In this document: positions 44,276 to 52,894 of the stretch, piece after piece
Layout of the letters: the number at the start of each line of letters is the position of its first letter
Numbering within the stretch: position 1 is the first letter of the stretch
Source of the DNA: Breoghania sp037026715
GTDB taxonomy: Bacteria > Pseudomonadota > Alphaproteobacteria > Rhizobiales > Stappiaceae
NCBI RefSeq assembly: GCF_037026715.1
Contig: NZ_JBANCG010000004.1
Location: 124,001-188,000, forward strand
Direction of reading: 5' to 3'
Length of the DNA stretch: 64,000 nucleotides
Program-made: the position numbers and the translations under genes
Notes under the pieces: model-generated
Databases searched by the model: none
What the model was told of the DNA's origin: nothing
The model's input: only the letters and a program-made list of their open reading frames with translations

Positions 44276-45425
44276 CGATTTCCTCGTTCGTGGGAATTGC
44301 GAAGCAGGGCAGGCTGGACGCCGCCGCGATCTCAACGGCGTTGGCGGCGTTCTTCGCCTCGTCGAGAGCAAGTCCGAGCCAACCGAGTTCGGCACACACG
44401 AGGCGCCGCAGGAACGGGGAATTCTCGCCGATGCCGCCGGTGAACACGAGCGCATCGACGCCGCCAATCTCCGCCGCAAGCGCCCCGACCTCGCGGCGGA
44501 TGTGGTAGGCGAAGTAGTCGATCGCCTGCCGCGCGCGCGGATCGTCGCTCTGTTCAAGCGTGCGCATGTCGGAACTGATGCCGGACAACCCCAGGAGGCC
44601 GGACCGGTTGTAGACGAGGTCCGTCACCGCCTCCACCGACATCGCCTTCTCGCCGAGCAGATAGAGCAACACGCCCGGATCGAGCTGGCCGCAGCGCGTG
44701 CCCATGGGCAGGCCGTCGAGCGCGGTAAAGCCCATCGAGGATGAAAGAGAGCGCCCGTTCCGCATCCCGCACATCGAGGCGCCCGCACCAAGATGGGCGA
44801 CGATGACGCGACCCTCCGCAACATCGGGTGCGATCTCGCGCAATCTCTGGCTTACGTATTCATAGGACAGGCCATGGAAGCCGTAGCGGCGCACGCCCTC
44901 GTCGAAGTAGCTGCGCGGCAGGGCAAAGGTATCGCTCACCCACGGATGCTGACGGTGAAAGGCAGTATCGAAGCAGGCGACCTGAGGAACCCCGGGAAAG
45001 GCCGCCTGGGCGGCCCGGATACCGGCCATGTTGTGCGGAACGTGAAGCGGCGCGAGCGTCGCGCACAGGTCCAGTTCAGCCTCGTTTTCCGTGGTGAGCA
45101 GCAGCGGCTGAAAATGATGCGGCCCGCCGTGGACGACGCGATGACCGACGGCCACCACTTCCGCATCCGGGAAGGCATCGCCCAGAAAGGTCATGATCAC
45201 GGAAAGCGCCGAGGCGTGATCGACAATCCCGGAAGGGTCTGGATGACGATGGGGCGGCAGCCCCCCTCCCCCGCCGCGTTCGGCGTGAAAGGCCGGCGCC
45301 GTGCCGATACCCGTAACCTTGCCGCGGCAGACTTCCACGGCCTCGATCGTCGCGTTGATGACTGCGTAGAGCGCAAACTTGATGCTCGACGAGCCGGCGT
45401 TGAGAACCAGAACGGAAGGTTTCAT
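44181..45425 (-). CDS. ackA: acetate kinase
   Basis: Interconverts acetyl-phosphate plus ADP and acetate plus ATP, 414 aa. Motifs: VLVLNAGSSSIKF at the N-terminus, VGHRVVHGG, CFDTAFH, RYGFHGLSYEYVSQ, HLGAGASMC (usually HLGNGAS in the family), DGLPMGTRCGQLDPG, and FTGGIGENS. It lies downstream of the maoC-pta fusion gene, completing the acetate branch. Its C-terminal coding end overlaps a small convergent membrane-protein gene. Confidence 0.94.
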   Translation of the reverse strand: MKPSVLVLNAGSSSIKFALYAVINATIEAVEVCRGKVTGIGTAPAFHAERGGGGGLPPHRHPDPSGIVDHASALSVIMTFLGDAFPDAEVVAVGHRVVHGGPHHFQPLLLTTENEAELDLCATLAPLHVPHNMAGIRAAQAAFPGVPQVACFDTAFHRQHPWVSDTFALPRSYFDEGVRRYGFHGLSYEYVSQRLREIAPDVAEGRVIVAHLGAGASMCGMRNGRSLSSSMGFTALDGLPMGTRCGQLDPGVLLYLLGEKAMSVEAVTDLVYNRSGLLGLSGISSDMRTLEQSDDPRARQAIDYFAYHIRREVGALAAEIGGVDALVFTGGIGENSPFLRRLVCAELGWLGLALDEAKNAANAVEIAAASSLPCFAIPTNEEIVIARHTARLAGFASDEAADAARSTTLAAPTG

Positions 45426-45639
45426 CTCAAACGTTACCCGGCTCGGCAGGCGCATTCCCGCTCGCAGATTTCCCCGCGCAAGATCCCATGGCGAATTTCT
45501 CCTCCGTATACCCCGGGGCGTGGTCCCGCAAACAAGACAGGAATGGGTCCACCCCCTAGCCCGTTGGGGCCAGATCCGGCCGATCCGGCCGCAACATCCT
45601 CAAAAAAAGTCAACTCAGAGCCGATCCCGGACGGTCGGC

Positions 45640-47052
45640 CTATTCCGCCTCGTCGGGAAGTGCCTTGGCCGCAATGCCGGTGCGTTGCCAGTGCGTGTAG
45701 AGCAGAGCGAGCGCGCACGACGCCAGCCTCGCCCGGTCATCGTCAGCGCGGCTGGTCAGGATGACCGGAACACGTGCGCCCAGAACGACACCGGCGGCCT
45801 GCGCGTGGGCGATGAAGGTCAGTTCCTTGGCCAGCATGTTGCCGGCTTCCATGTTCGGCATGATCAGGACGTCGGCATGACCGGCGACCAGCGATGTGAT
45901 GCCCTTGGTGCGCGCGGCGTTGACGTCGACGGCATTGTCCATGGCGAGAGGACCATCGACGATTCCGCCCTTGATCTGGCCGCGCTCCGCCATCTTGGAG
46001 AGAATGGCTGCGTCGAGCGTGGAGGGAATAGCCGGGTTGACCGTCTCCACCGCCGACAGAACGCCGACCTTCGGCGTCTCGATGCCCATGGCGCGGGCGA
46101 GATCGATGGCGTTCTGCGTGATGTCGACCTTGGTGTCGAGGTCGGGCGCGATGTTGATCGCCGCATCGGAAATGATCAGCGGGGCCGGGCGGCCGGGCAC
46201 GTCCATGATGAAGGCGTGGGAGATACGGCGCGTGGCGCGCAATCCGCCATCGCGCGAGACGACGGGTTTCAGCAGGATATCGGAGTGCAGGTGCCCCTTC
46301 ATCACCGCGCCCGCCCGGCCTTCGTGAACGAGGGCGACGGCCTTCTTGGCGGCTGCGATCTCGTCGTCGGTCTCCACGATCTCGCATCCGTCAAGCGACT
46401 GGCCGAGCCGGGCAGCGACAGCCCCGATATCTTCAGCGCGCCCGATCAGAATGGGTCGAATGAGACCGGCCTCGGCCGCCATCAGCGCGCCGCCGAGCGA
46501 GGCATCGTCGTCCGGCCAGACGACCGCCGTCGCCAATGGCTGAAGCGTCTGGGCTCGTGCGATGAGCCGATCGAAGTGCAGATGCCGCTCCACAAGGATC
46601 TGCGGCACTTCGTGCGCGGCCAGAGTGATCTTGCGTTTGGGTGCCTCCACGACCCCCTCGCCCTCGGCCACAAGCCGACCTTCGGCGGTCTCAACCTTCG
46701 TGGCGACGCGGATGAGGTTGGCCGGCTCCTTCGCCACCACCGTGACGGTGACCTTCAGCGTGTCGCCGATCTGGGCTCGGTCGAGGAAATCGAAGCACTG
46801 CGATCGATAGATCGTGCCGGGGCCGGGCAGAATATTGCCGAGAACCGCGGAAACCAGTGCCCCGACCCACATGGACGGCGCCAGGGCCTTGTCCTTGCGG
46901 CCGTCGCCGTTGTGATCGAAATCGGGCAGGTTGAGGGGGTTCAGATTGCCCGACGCATTCGCAAATATGTAGAGATCGTTCGCGGTGCACACCCGGGAGA
47001 TGCTCGCCGTATCCCCGACGGAGATCTCGTCGTAGGTCTTGTTTCCCACCAT
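45640..47052 (-). CDS. MaoC-like / phosphate acetyltransferase fusion protein
   Basis: A 470-aa fusion. Residues 1-150 form a MaoC hotdog domain; residues about 155-470 are phosphotransacetylase (GRAEDIGAVAARLG, MKGHLHSDILLKPV, ISDAAINIAPDL, PNMEAGNMLAKEL), converting acetyl-CoA to acetyl-phosphate for AckA. In active MaoC hydratases the helix carries SGDxNPxH; here it reads SGNLNPLN (34-41), so both catalytic residues are replaced and the hotdog part is probably not a hydratase. ATG 47052 chosen as the start of homology. ackA follows after 214 bp. Confidence 0.9.
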   Translation of the reverse strand: MVGNKTYDEISVGDTASISRVCTANDLYIFANASGNLNPLNLPDFDHNGDGRKDKALAPSMWVGALVSAVLGNILPGPGTIYRSQCFDFLDRAQIGDTLKVTVTVVAKEPANLIRVATKVETAEGRLVAEGEGVVEAPKRKITLAAHEVPQILVERHLHFDRLIARAQTLQPLATAVVWPDDDASLGGALMAAEAGLIRPILIGRAEDIGAVAARLGQSLDGCEIVETDDEIAAAKKAVALVHEGRAGAVMKGHLHSDILLKPVVSRDGGLRATRRISHAFIMDVPGRPAPLIISDAAINIAPDLDTKVDITQNAIDLARAMGIETPKVGVLSAVETVNPAIPSTLDAAILSKMAERGQIKGGIVDGPLAMDNAVDVNAARTKGITSLVAGHADVLIMPNMEAGNMLAKELTFIAHAQAAGVVLGARVPVILTSRADDDRARLASCALALLYTHWQRTGIAAKALPDEAE

Positions 47053-47228
47053 TCCGCGCGCCTCGTTCTGGGACGGTTTGCCGCACCGCATGCGGCGCAA
47101 TTGCGCACTGCAATATCACGGCGGGTGACGGAGCGTCGAGCCTCATCGCCCCCGAAATGGCGGTCCTTCGCAAAACCGCGCAGACGGAACCGCGTATCGC
47201 AGCAGCCCGAACCGCAGCGACTTCACGC

Positions 47229-47804
47229 TCAGCAGCCGGGATCCGCGATCGTGTCGACGATGCGCGGCCGCAGGTAGAAGGTCTCGCCCATGTCGATGGA
47301 GTTGGGAATGATCGCGGTGAAGATCGGCTTGTAGGGGAAGGACGAAACCGAGACGATGAGCGAGGTATTCGCCAGCTTCAGGCTGGCCGGGATCTCGATT
47401 GGCGGCGGGGCGTTCTTGTCCCATGCCGTGCTGCCTTGCGAACAACTCCAGGCAACCGTCGCGTTGGAATCCTCGTCGAAGAGGACGCTGGAGACGATCA
47501 TGCCGAGCCCATCTGCCTCGTAGGGCTGCATCACCGTATCGGAGGCCTTGAAGATATCGGTCATGTCGCTGGCGCTGACGCTGTCGCTCTGGGCGACCAG
47601 ATCGCCGACAGTGAAGGCCACCTGCGTGACCTTTCGATCGTAGGTGAGCGCCCGGGTGAGTTCGGCAGAACCAAGCAGCAGGGCGATGAGAACCGGAAGG
47701 ACAAGCGCGAATTCCACGGCCGCGACACCGCTGCCGCACCGGGCGAAGCGCACGAGCAGCCGGGCTCCGCGGCCTTGTTCCTTACATGGGCAGGGAATGC
47801 TCAT
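47229..47804 (-). CDS. TadE/TadG-like minor pilin
   Basis: A 191-aa pseudopilin. An N-terminal basic leader is followed by the type IVb-like membrane helix VAAVEFALVLPVLIALLLG, with the conserved Glu at residue 31, then a periplasmic domain with two Cys at the C-terminus and middle. It starts in an ATGA overlap with the stop of the second TadE-like gene. Probably a minor component of the Flp pilus encoded at 49-58 kb. Confidence 0.85.
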   Translation of the reverse strand: MSIPCPCKEQGRGARLLVRFARCGSGVAAVEFALVLPVLIALLLGSAELTRALTYDRKVTQVAFTVGDLVAQSDSVSASDMTDIFKASDTVMQPYEADGLGMIVSSVLFDEDSNATVAWSCSQGSTAWDKNAPPPIEIPASLKLANTSLIVSVSSFPYKPIFTAIIPNSIDMGETFYLRPRIVDTIADPGC

Positions 47805-48454
47805 GACGAGCCCCCGCTGCTGGTCGTTTCCGGGAAGGGTTCTGTGCGGAAGGCCTGGACGGCGCCGAGCAGGCGGCTGCCGTCCTCCAGATCCGCGAAA
47901 TTGACCCCCATGTAGGATGTCACCATCGGCCAGCGGTAGAAGACACGCACGACGACGATCGTCGAAGCGCCGGCATTCACGTAAGTGAAGCCGTCGCTCT
48001 TGAGCTTTTTCTCCTCGATGGGATTGGACAGCGAGATACCGGCGAAGGACGAAAAGGTCTGGACGTCGACCGACAATCTGTCGGAGGAGAAGAAGCCCGG
48101 TAGCCGGTCGAGAACCTGCTTCTTGAAGGCGGCGGCGTCGAAGGACTGGGAGTAGGCCTGGCCGGTGCGGATCAGCCGGGCGGCATCGGCCGTCGCATTG
48201 TCGAGAATGCGGCCGGCAAAGAACATCAGCCCGATCTCGGTGATACCCAGGATGAGGGCGAAGAACGGCAGCGCGACCATGGCGAACTCGACGGCCGTCG
48301 CCCCGCCCTCGTCGCGCCGGCCGCGCCGGATCAGGTCTGCAAAACGCCGCGTCGCGAGCCGGACCGGCGAGATCCGCCGGAAGGGCGCAGGATCGGACGG
48401 ACCTGCTCTTGTCATTCTCAACGCCTCGTCTTCGCCTGCCGTGCCGCGGTCCAT
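47801..48454 (-). CDS. TadE-like minor pilin
   Basis: About 217 aa. The TadE signature EGGATAVEFAMVALPFFALIL places the conserved Glu at residue 56, after a basic cytoplasmic leader. Two starts are possible, ATG 48454 and ATG 48415, both with a GAGG upstream; I list the longer. Coupled to the downstream TadE/G-like gene (ATGA). Confidence 0.84.
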   Translation of the reverse strand: MDRGTAGEDEALRMTRAGPSDPAPFRRISPVRLATRRFADLIRRGRRDEGGATAVEFAMVALPFFALILGITEIGLMFFAGRILDNATADAARLIRTGQAYSQSFDAAAFKKQVLDRLPGFFSSDRLSVDVQTFSSFAGISLSNPIEEKKLKSDGFTYVNAGASTIVVVRVFYRWPMVTSYMGVNFADLEDGSRLLGAVQAFRTEPFPETTSSGGSS

Positions 48455-48518
48455 ACTGCCTCGGCACTATTGACGATCCGTTTCCAGCCCGCAGTGCCCT
48501 CAAGCGCGCCCATGAAGG

Positions 48519-48986
48519 TTACTGGTCGGAGCTGGCGCTTCCGCCCTCCGACAGCGATTTGCGCTGAGATATCTGGCCGTAGGTGTCGTTGAAAAATTCC
48601 TTGGCATCGCCGACGCTGAGGTAGGGCTTGCAGACCGGCGAACAGCCGTAGCTGTAGCTGGCCCCGGCCCGCGTCACCGTTACCACCGAGGAGGCCTGCG
48701 GCTGCACCTCGATCACCTCGTCGATGATCGGATCGCCGGCCTTGTTCAGGATGACGAGGTTGGTCGAGCCATAGGACTTGCCGGTGATGACCAGGGTCGT
48801 GCGGTCATGCATGGTCACGTCGGCGATGGCCGGGTTTCCGATGATGATCGTGTCGGCCGGCTCGTCGATGCGGAAGACCTTGGCGCGATCGGTGACGACG
48901 GACACCACACCGTCGGCCGATGCCGGCATCGCCGCCACGAGCAGTGCGCCGGCAATCGGCAGGATCCGCAGGAAGGTGCAACGCAT
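48519..48986 (-). CDS. secreted pilus-assembly N-domain protein (CpaC N-domain only)
   Basis: A 155-aa protein with a signal peptide (MRCTFLRILPIAGALLVAAM, cleavage near ASA). Residues about 25-95 match the N-terminal domain of RcpA/CpaC secretins (KVFRIDEPADTIIIGNPAIADV, TLVITGKSYGSTNLVIL); the secretin barrel is absent. A Cys pair in YGCSPVCKPYL could form a disulfide. GGAGAG precedes the ATG at 48986. It probably assists the Cpa outer-membrane complex. Confidence 0.82.
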   Translation of the reverse strand: MRCTFLRILPIAGALLVAAMPASADGVVSVVTDRAKVFRIDEPADTIIIGNPAIADVTMHDRTTLVITGKSYGSTNLVILNKAGDPIIDEVIEVQPQASSVVTVTRAGASYSYGCSPVCKPYLSVGDAKEFFNDTYGQISQRKSLSEGGSASSDQ

Positions 48987-49428
48987 GGATCTCTCCAATC
49001 GAGCTTCGGGCCTGAAGGCTGCAGAATACTGCGCGCTTTTGGTGAAGGAATGGCTAACGGAAGGTTCGCGCCCGGCCGGCGAATGCCGGCTTTCTGCGCC
49101 CCCATGGCCAGAACGGCTCGTCGGCATCGGCACACCGTCGTGACATGCTTAACGAAAAACTAATTGATGGCCAAAAATTATAGTAAATATATAGTAATTA
49201 TTTTCTTTCCCGCCATCCACAAAGCCCTTTTGCTTCTTAATAAAGGAATGGAATGGCAATATATCCTTAACCATAGGGGCGATTGCCTTGCTGAATTGCG
49301 AAAGCGCTCCCTCAATTAACTTGATTGAAACTACTGATCCCTAGTGTGACCTCAGTTTCGAGCGGCGACCAAAAAACAAGCCCGCCGAACAGGTGCTGTC
49401 AAAACCACGTGGATGTAGGAGCATAACC
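48987..49428. other. AT-rich divergent promoter region upstream of flp
   Basis: A 442-bp gap between the CpaC-N gene (leftward) and the Flp pilin (rightward). The segment 49141-49330 is much richer in A and T than the surroundings. It includes TTAACGAAAAACTAA (49149-49163), one base from the CtrA consensus TTAA-N7-TTAA, and TTAACCAT near 49267. No gene is seen; it probably holds both promoters. Confidence 0.55.
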
Positions 49429-49593
49429 ATGAAGACCCTTTTCGCCCGCTTCGTGAAGGACGAGTCCGGCGCCACCGCGATCGAGTACGGCCTGATCGCC
49501 GCGCTGATCTCCGTCGCGATCATCACCGTCCTGGGCACGATCGGCACGAGCCTGAACACGAACTTCGAATCGATCTCCGAAAAGCTGAAGTAA
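49429..49593 (+). CDS. flp: Flp-family type IVb major pilin
   Basis: A 54-aa prepilin. The cleavage motif is DESG/ATAIEYGLIAALISV, with the prepilin peptidase site after Gly14 and the invariant Glu at mature position 5, followed by Tyr (Flp motif). The start ATG 49429 has TAGGAG upstream. It is processed by CpaA (49880-50383) and assembled by the downstream Cpa/Tad machine. Confidence 0.95.
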   Translation: MKTLFARFVKDESGATAIEYGLIAALISVAIITVLGTIGTSLNTNFESISEKLK

Positions 49594-49714
49594 GAAGTCG
49601 CGGTAGCCGATATTGGCATCAGGCTTCCGACGGACTGTCATTTCGACACGCTTATCGCGCCGCCGAGCTACGGCGGCGCCGCTCCGAATTTTTCTCTGAC
49701 CAGAGATTATCAAG

Positions 49715-49748
49715 AAACGGGTGGCTTCATGCCGCCCGTTTTCGTTTT
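49715..49748 (+). terminator. Rho-independent terminator after flp
   Basis: Stem AAACGGGTGGC / GCCGCCCGTTT (11 bp with one G-T pair), loop TTCAT, followed by TCGTTTT. A second GC-rich hairpin (GCGCCGCCG / CGGCGGCGC, 49657-49679) lies upstream. Termination here would let flp be transcribed at a higher level than the assembly genes. Confidence 0.75.
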
Positions 49749-49879
49749 GGAAACCAGGTTTCCGGCAGATCCGCAAATGGCGGAAAGCAAGCGACACCAG
49801 GGCCCGAACGGGTAGTTAACGCGATATTCAATGCCTTCAGGCTAGTCTTGCGGTCAGGTTCGACAAAGCGGTCCAGACA

Positions 49880-50383
49880 ATGTTTGCGCAAAGCCTCTTC
49901 TTCGTCTTTCCAATCATCGTGGTGCTGGCCGGTATCAGCGACTTGATGACGATGACGATCTCAAACCGGTTCTCGCTCGGCCTCGTCGCCGCGTTCGTCG
50001 TTCTCGTCCCGTTCGTCACCGGCTGGGACCCTGCCACGTGGGGCAGCCATCTGGCGGCGGGCGCGATCATGCTGGCCGCCACTTTCACTTTGTTCGCCTT
50101 CGGCTGGATCGGCGGAGGGGATGCGAAACTGGCGGGCGCGATCGCACTGTGGCTCGGAATGCCGCACCTGATCGCTTTCATCGTGTTCACGACACTTTTC
50201 GGCGGAGCCCTGACCCTCGGCCTGCTCGGCTTTCGCAACATTGCCATACCGCATGTTGCAGTTCGCCTTCCCTGGGTCGTGCGGCTGCATGCGCTTGAGG
50301 ATGGAATTCCATACGGCCTGGCACTGTCTGCCGCCGCTCTTGTGTTGTACCCGCAGACAAACTGGCTCGCACTTCTGCATTAG
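49880..50383 (+). CDS. cpaA: A24 prepilin peptidase CpaA
   Basis: A 167-aa membrane aspartic protease that cleaves Flp prepilin. Catalytic aspartates are visible as Asp21 (AGISDLMTMTISN) and Asp81 (WIGGGDAKLAGA). About four to five membrane segments; lacks the N-methylase domain, as usual for TadV/CpaA. A near-CtrA box (TTAACGCGATATTCA, 49816-49830) lies upstream. Confidence 0.93.
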   Translation: MFAQSLFFVFPIIVVLAGISDLMTMTISNRFSLGLVAAFVVLVPFVTGWDPATWGSHLAAGAIMLAATFTLFAFGWIGGGDAKLAGAIALWLGMPHLIAFIVFTTLFGGALTLGLLGFRNIAIPHVAVRLPWVVRLHALEDGIPYGLALSAAALVLYPQTNWLALLH

Positions 50384-50485
50384 CAACTGGAACCAAGCCG
50401 CATCTGGATGTCTATAAATTATTAAATATTTTTTAACTAATTAATTTTCTGAATTCTATGAATATTAATAAAATAGAAATTTTCA

Positions 50486-50500
50486 TTAACAATTTATTAA
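50486..50500 (+). promoter_or_regulatory. CtrA-type box upstream of cpaB
   Basis: TTAACAATTTATTAA is an exact TTAA-N7-TTAA match, inside a roughly 120-bp AT-rich island (about 50410-50530) 140 bp upstream of cpaB. In Caulobacter the pilus genes are CtrA-regulated; function here is inferred. Confidence 0.5.
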
Positions 50501-50640
50501 AAAATAAATATGATTCCGCCCGGTTAACTATGTTTTATCCATTTTCCACCGAAACTTGAGGCCACCGAGGCAGCTCTGCGGCCGTGTGCCGTCGCCACAT
50601 CCATGTGGCCGCCTCGATGTGAACGAGTGGGAAACTGGCG

Positions 50641-51423
50641 ATGAAGTTGGCGCGTATTGCCGTGTTGGGCGTTGCACTTGGAGCGGGTCTCATTGCCGCA
50701 AGGCTGATGATGAACATGTCCGCCCCCGCACCCGACCCTGTCGAGACGGTGCAGCTCAAATCCGTGATCGACACCACCGACGTGCTGATCGCCTCCGACG
50801 ACATCGCCCTCGGCTCCGTGCTGCACGCCAAGGACATGTCGTGGGAACCCTGGCCGAAGGGCAGCGTCACGGCCGGCTTCATCACGCGCCAGGAAAAGCC
50901 CGACGCCCTGACGGAGATGGCCGGGCGCATCGCCAAGGCCCCCGTCTTCGCCGGCGAACCGATCCGTGAACAGCGCCTTATCAAGACGGATCGCGGCTTC
51001 ATGTCGGCGATCCTGCCGAAGGGCAAGCGCGCCGTGGCCGTCTCCGTGGAAGCGGTGACGACGGCCGGCGGCTTCATCCTGCCCGGCGATCATGTCGATG
51101 TGATCCTCACCAAGGCCGGCCGTCGCGGGTCTTCCGGCGCGGTCAGCCGCACGATCCTGCAGAACGTGCGCGTGCTGGCGATCGATACCAAGACGAAGAG
51201 CGAAAACGACGAGAAATCGCTGCCGCCGAACCGGACCGCAACGCTCGAACTCGACCCGACGCAGGCCGAGATCATCACCGAGTCCCAGCAGCTCGGCACC
51301 ATCGCGCTGACCTTGCGCAGTGCGGAAGATTCCCTCGCCGGCGACGACAACGCAGTGACCAGCGGTGGCGGCGTGAATTTCGTCAGGTTCGGGGTCACAA
51401 CGCAAGAATCCACGCGGGAATGA
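50641..51423 (+). CDS. cpaB: Flp pilus assembly protein CpaB
   Basis: A 260-aa periplasmic/inner-membrane-anchored protein. The N-terminal helix (about 5-25) is followed by a SAF domain (about 43-110; DVLIASDDIALGSVLHAKDM) and the RcpC/CpaB domain with RAVAVSVEAVTTAGGFILPGDHVDVILT (quoted in part: GGFILPGDHVDVILT). It contacts the CpaC secretin in characterised systems. First gene of the seven-gene assembly operon. Its last 21 bp are duplicated just downstream. Confidence 0.92.
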   Translation: MKLARIAVLGVALGAGLIAARLMMNMSAPAPDPVETVQLKSVIDTTDVLIASDDIALGSVLHAKDMSWEPWPKGSVTAGFITRQEKPDALTEMAGRIAKAPVFAGEPIREQRLIKTDRGFMSAILPKGKRAVAVSVEAVTTAGGFILPGDHVDVILTKAGRRGSSGAVSRTILQNVRVLAIDTKTKSENDEKSLPPNRTATLELDPTQAEIITESQQLGTIALTLRSAEDSLAGDDNAVTSGGGVNFVRFGVTTQESTRE

Positions 51424-51456
51424 TCTCGCACGCGGCAAGAATCCACGCGGCAATGA
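51403..51456 (+). repeat. short direct duplication of the cpaB 3' end
   Basis: CAAGAATCCACGCGGGAATG (51403-51422) recurs as CAAGAATCCACGCGGCAATG (51436-51455) with one mismatch, 33 bp apart. The first copy contains the cpaB stop; the second lies in the leader of cpaC. Confidence 0.8.
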
Positions 51457-51480
51457 CGCTGCGCACGAAGGAGTGAACCG

Positions 51481-52884
51481 ATGGTCCGCGGAGCGCTATT
51501 GAAGGGGCTTCTGGTCGCCCTGAGCCTCGCCATCGCAGGGCTCATGGCGACGGGCGTTCCGGCCGAGGCCGGTGGCGCGTTCCCCAAGAAGGTGCGCATC
51601 GCAGCCGGCCAGAGCACCATGGCCGGCCCGCTTTCGGTGGGCATCGGCCGCTCCGTCGTGGTGGAGACAGGCGACGCGGTCGCCGACGTGCTGGTTTCCG
51701 ATCCCACCGTCGCCGACGCGGTCGTGCGCACGCCGCACCGCGTCTTCGTGCTGGGCGTCAAGGCCGGCCAGGCCAACCTGTTCCTTTTCGGCGCCGGCGG
51801 CCGGCAGATCGCCAGCCTCGACCTGACGGTCGCGCAAGACACAAGCGAGCTCAACAACCTGATCAGGCGTCTGGTGCCCGGTTCCAACGTGAACGCCGAA
51901 ATCGCCAACAATGCCATCATCCTGTCCGGCACTGTTCTGACGCCGCTCGATTCCCAGAAAGCCATCGAGATCGCCAAGGGCTATACCGGCGGCAGCGCGG
52001 ACAGCGAGAAGTCGAACGTCATCAACATGCTGAACGTCATCGGCAAGGAACAGGTGTTCCTGAAGGTCACGATCGCCGAGGTCGAGCGCACGCTGGTGAA
52101 GCAACTCGGCATCGACTTTCAAAACGTCTCAATCGGCGCAGGTAACTACACAGGCGCCTATTCCGGGACATTGCTAGACACCACCATTGCAAGCCTCGGC
52201 TTTTCGGCCGGCAGCACGACCATCAACGGCTACCTGAACGCCCTGCAGGAAGACGGCGTCGTGCGTACGCTTGCGGAGCCGACACTAACCGCGATTTCCG
52301 GAGAGAACGCCAGCTTCCTCGTCGGCGGTGAATTCCCGATCCCGGTTTCCAGCGACGACAACACCATCCAGGTCGAGTTCAAGCCCTACGGCATCGGCCT
52401 CGATTTCACGCCCGTCGTGATGTCCGGCGGACGCATCAGCCTCAGGGTGAAGACGGAGGTCAGCGAGCTGACCAACGACGGTGCAGTGGACATTGGCACG
52501 CTGACGATCTCGGCCCTCAAGGTGCGCCGGGCAGAATCGACAGTGGAACTGCCCTCCGGCGGCTCGCTGGTGATGGCCGGCCTCCTGCGCGACAACTACG
52601 AGGATACGCTGTCCAAGGTGCCCGGCCTGTCGAAGCTGCCGATCCTGGGCTCGCTCTTCAAGAGCCGCGACTTCCAGCGCAACCAGACTGAACTCGTCGT
52701 CTTCGTCACGCCCTACATGGTCAAGCCGACATCGCCTTCCAAGCTGACGCGCCCGGACAAGAACCTGGCGCCGGCCGGCGATGCGGAATCGCTTTTCTTC
52801 GACCGCCTGAACCGCGTCTACCGGGTCGATCCGACGGCTCCCACCGGCTCCTATCAGGGACAGGTCGGCTTTATCTATGAGTGA
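51481..52884 (+). CDS. cpaC: Flp pilus secretin CpaC
   Basis: Outer-membrane secretin, 467 aa. Signal peptide (about 1-30, ending PAEAG). The pilus N-domain spans about 40-110 (SVVVETGDAVADVLVSDP, with VFVLGVKAGQANLFLF), then a BON-like region and the type II/III secretin core (about 190-420; VFLKVTIAEVERTLVKQLG, LAEPTLTAISGENASFLVGGE quoted as LAEPTLTAISGENASFLVG, and SLVMAGLLRD). It forms the pilus pore with CpaD. Confidence 0.94.
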   Translation: MVRGALLKGLLVALSLAIAGLMATGVPAEAGGAFPKKVRIAAGQSTMAGPLSVGIGRSVVVETGDAVADVLVSDPTVADAVVRTPHRVFVLGVKAGQANLFLFGAGGRQIASLDLTVAQDTSELNNLIRRLVPGSNVNAEIANNAIILSGTVLTPLDSQKAIEIAKGYTGGSADSEKSNVINMLNVIGKEQVFLKVTIAEVERTLVKQLGIDFQNVSIGAGNYTGAYSGTLLDTTIASLGFSAGSTTINGYLNALQEDGVVRTLAEPTLTAISGENASFLVGGEFPIPVSSDDNTIQVEFKPYGIGLDFTPVVMSGGRISLRVKTEVSELTNDGAVDIGTLTISALKVRRAESTVELPSGGSLVMAGLLRDNYEDTLSKVPGLSKLPILGSLFKSRDFQRNQTELVVFVTPYMVKPTSPSKLTRPDKNLAPAGDAESLFFDRLNRVYRVDPTAPTGSYQGQVGFIYE

Positions 52885-52894
52885 GGACAGCAGC

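Noticed and set aside
45379..47277. 632-codon plus-strand frame opposite pta
   Set aside because: Antisense to the MaoC-Pta fusion and to ackA's start; composition is Arg/Gly/His-rich with no domain.
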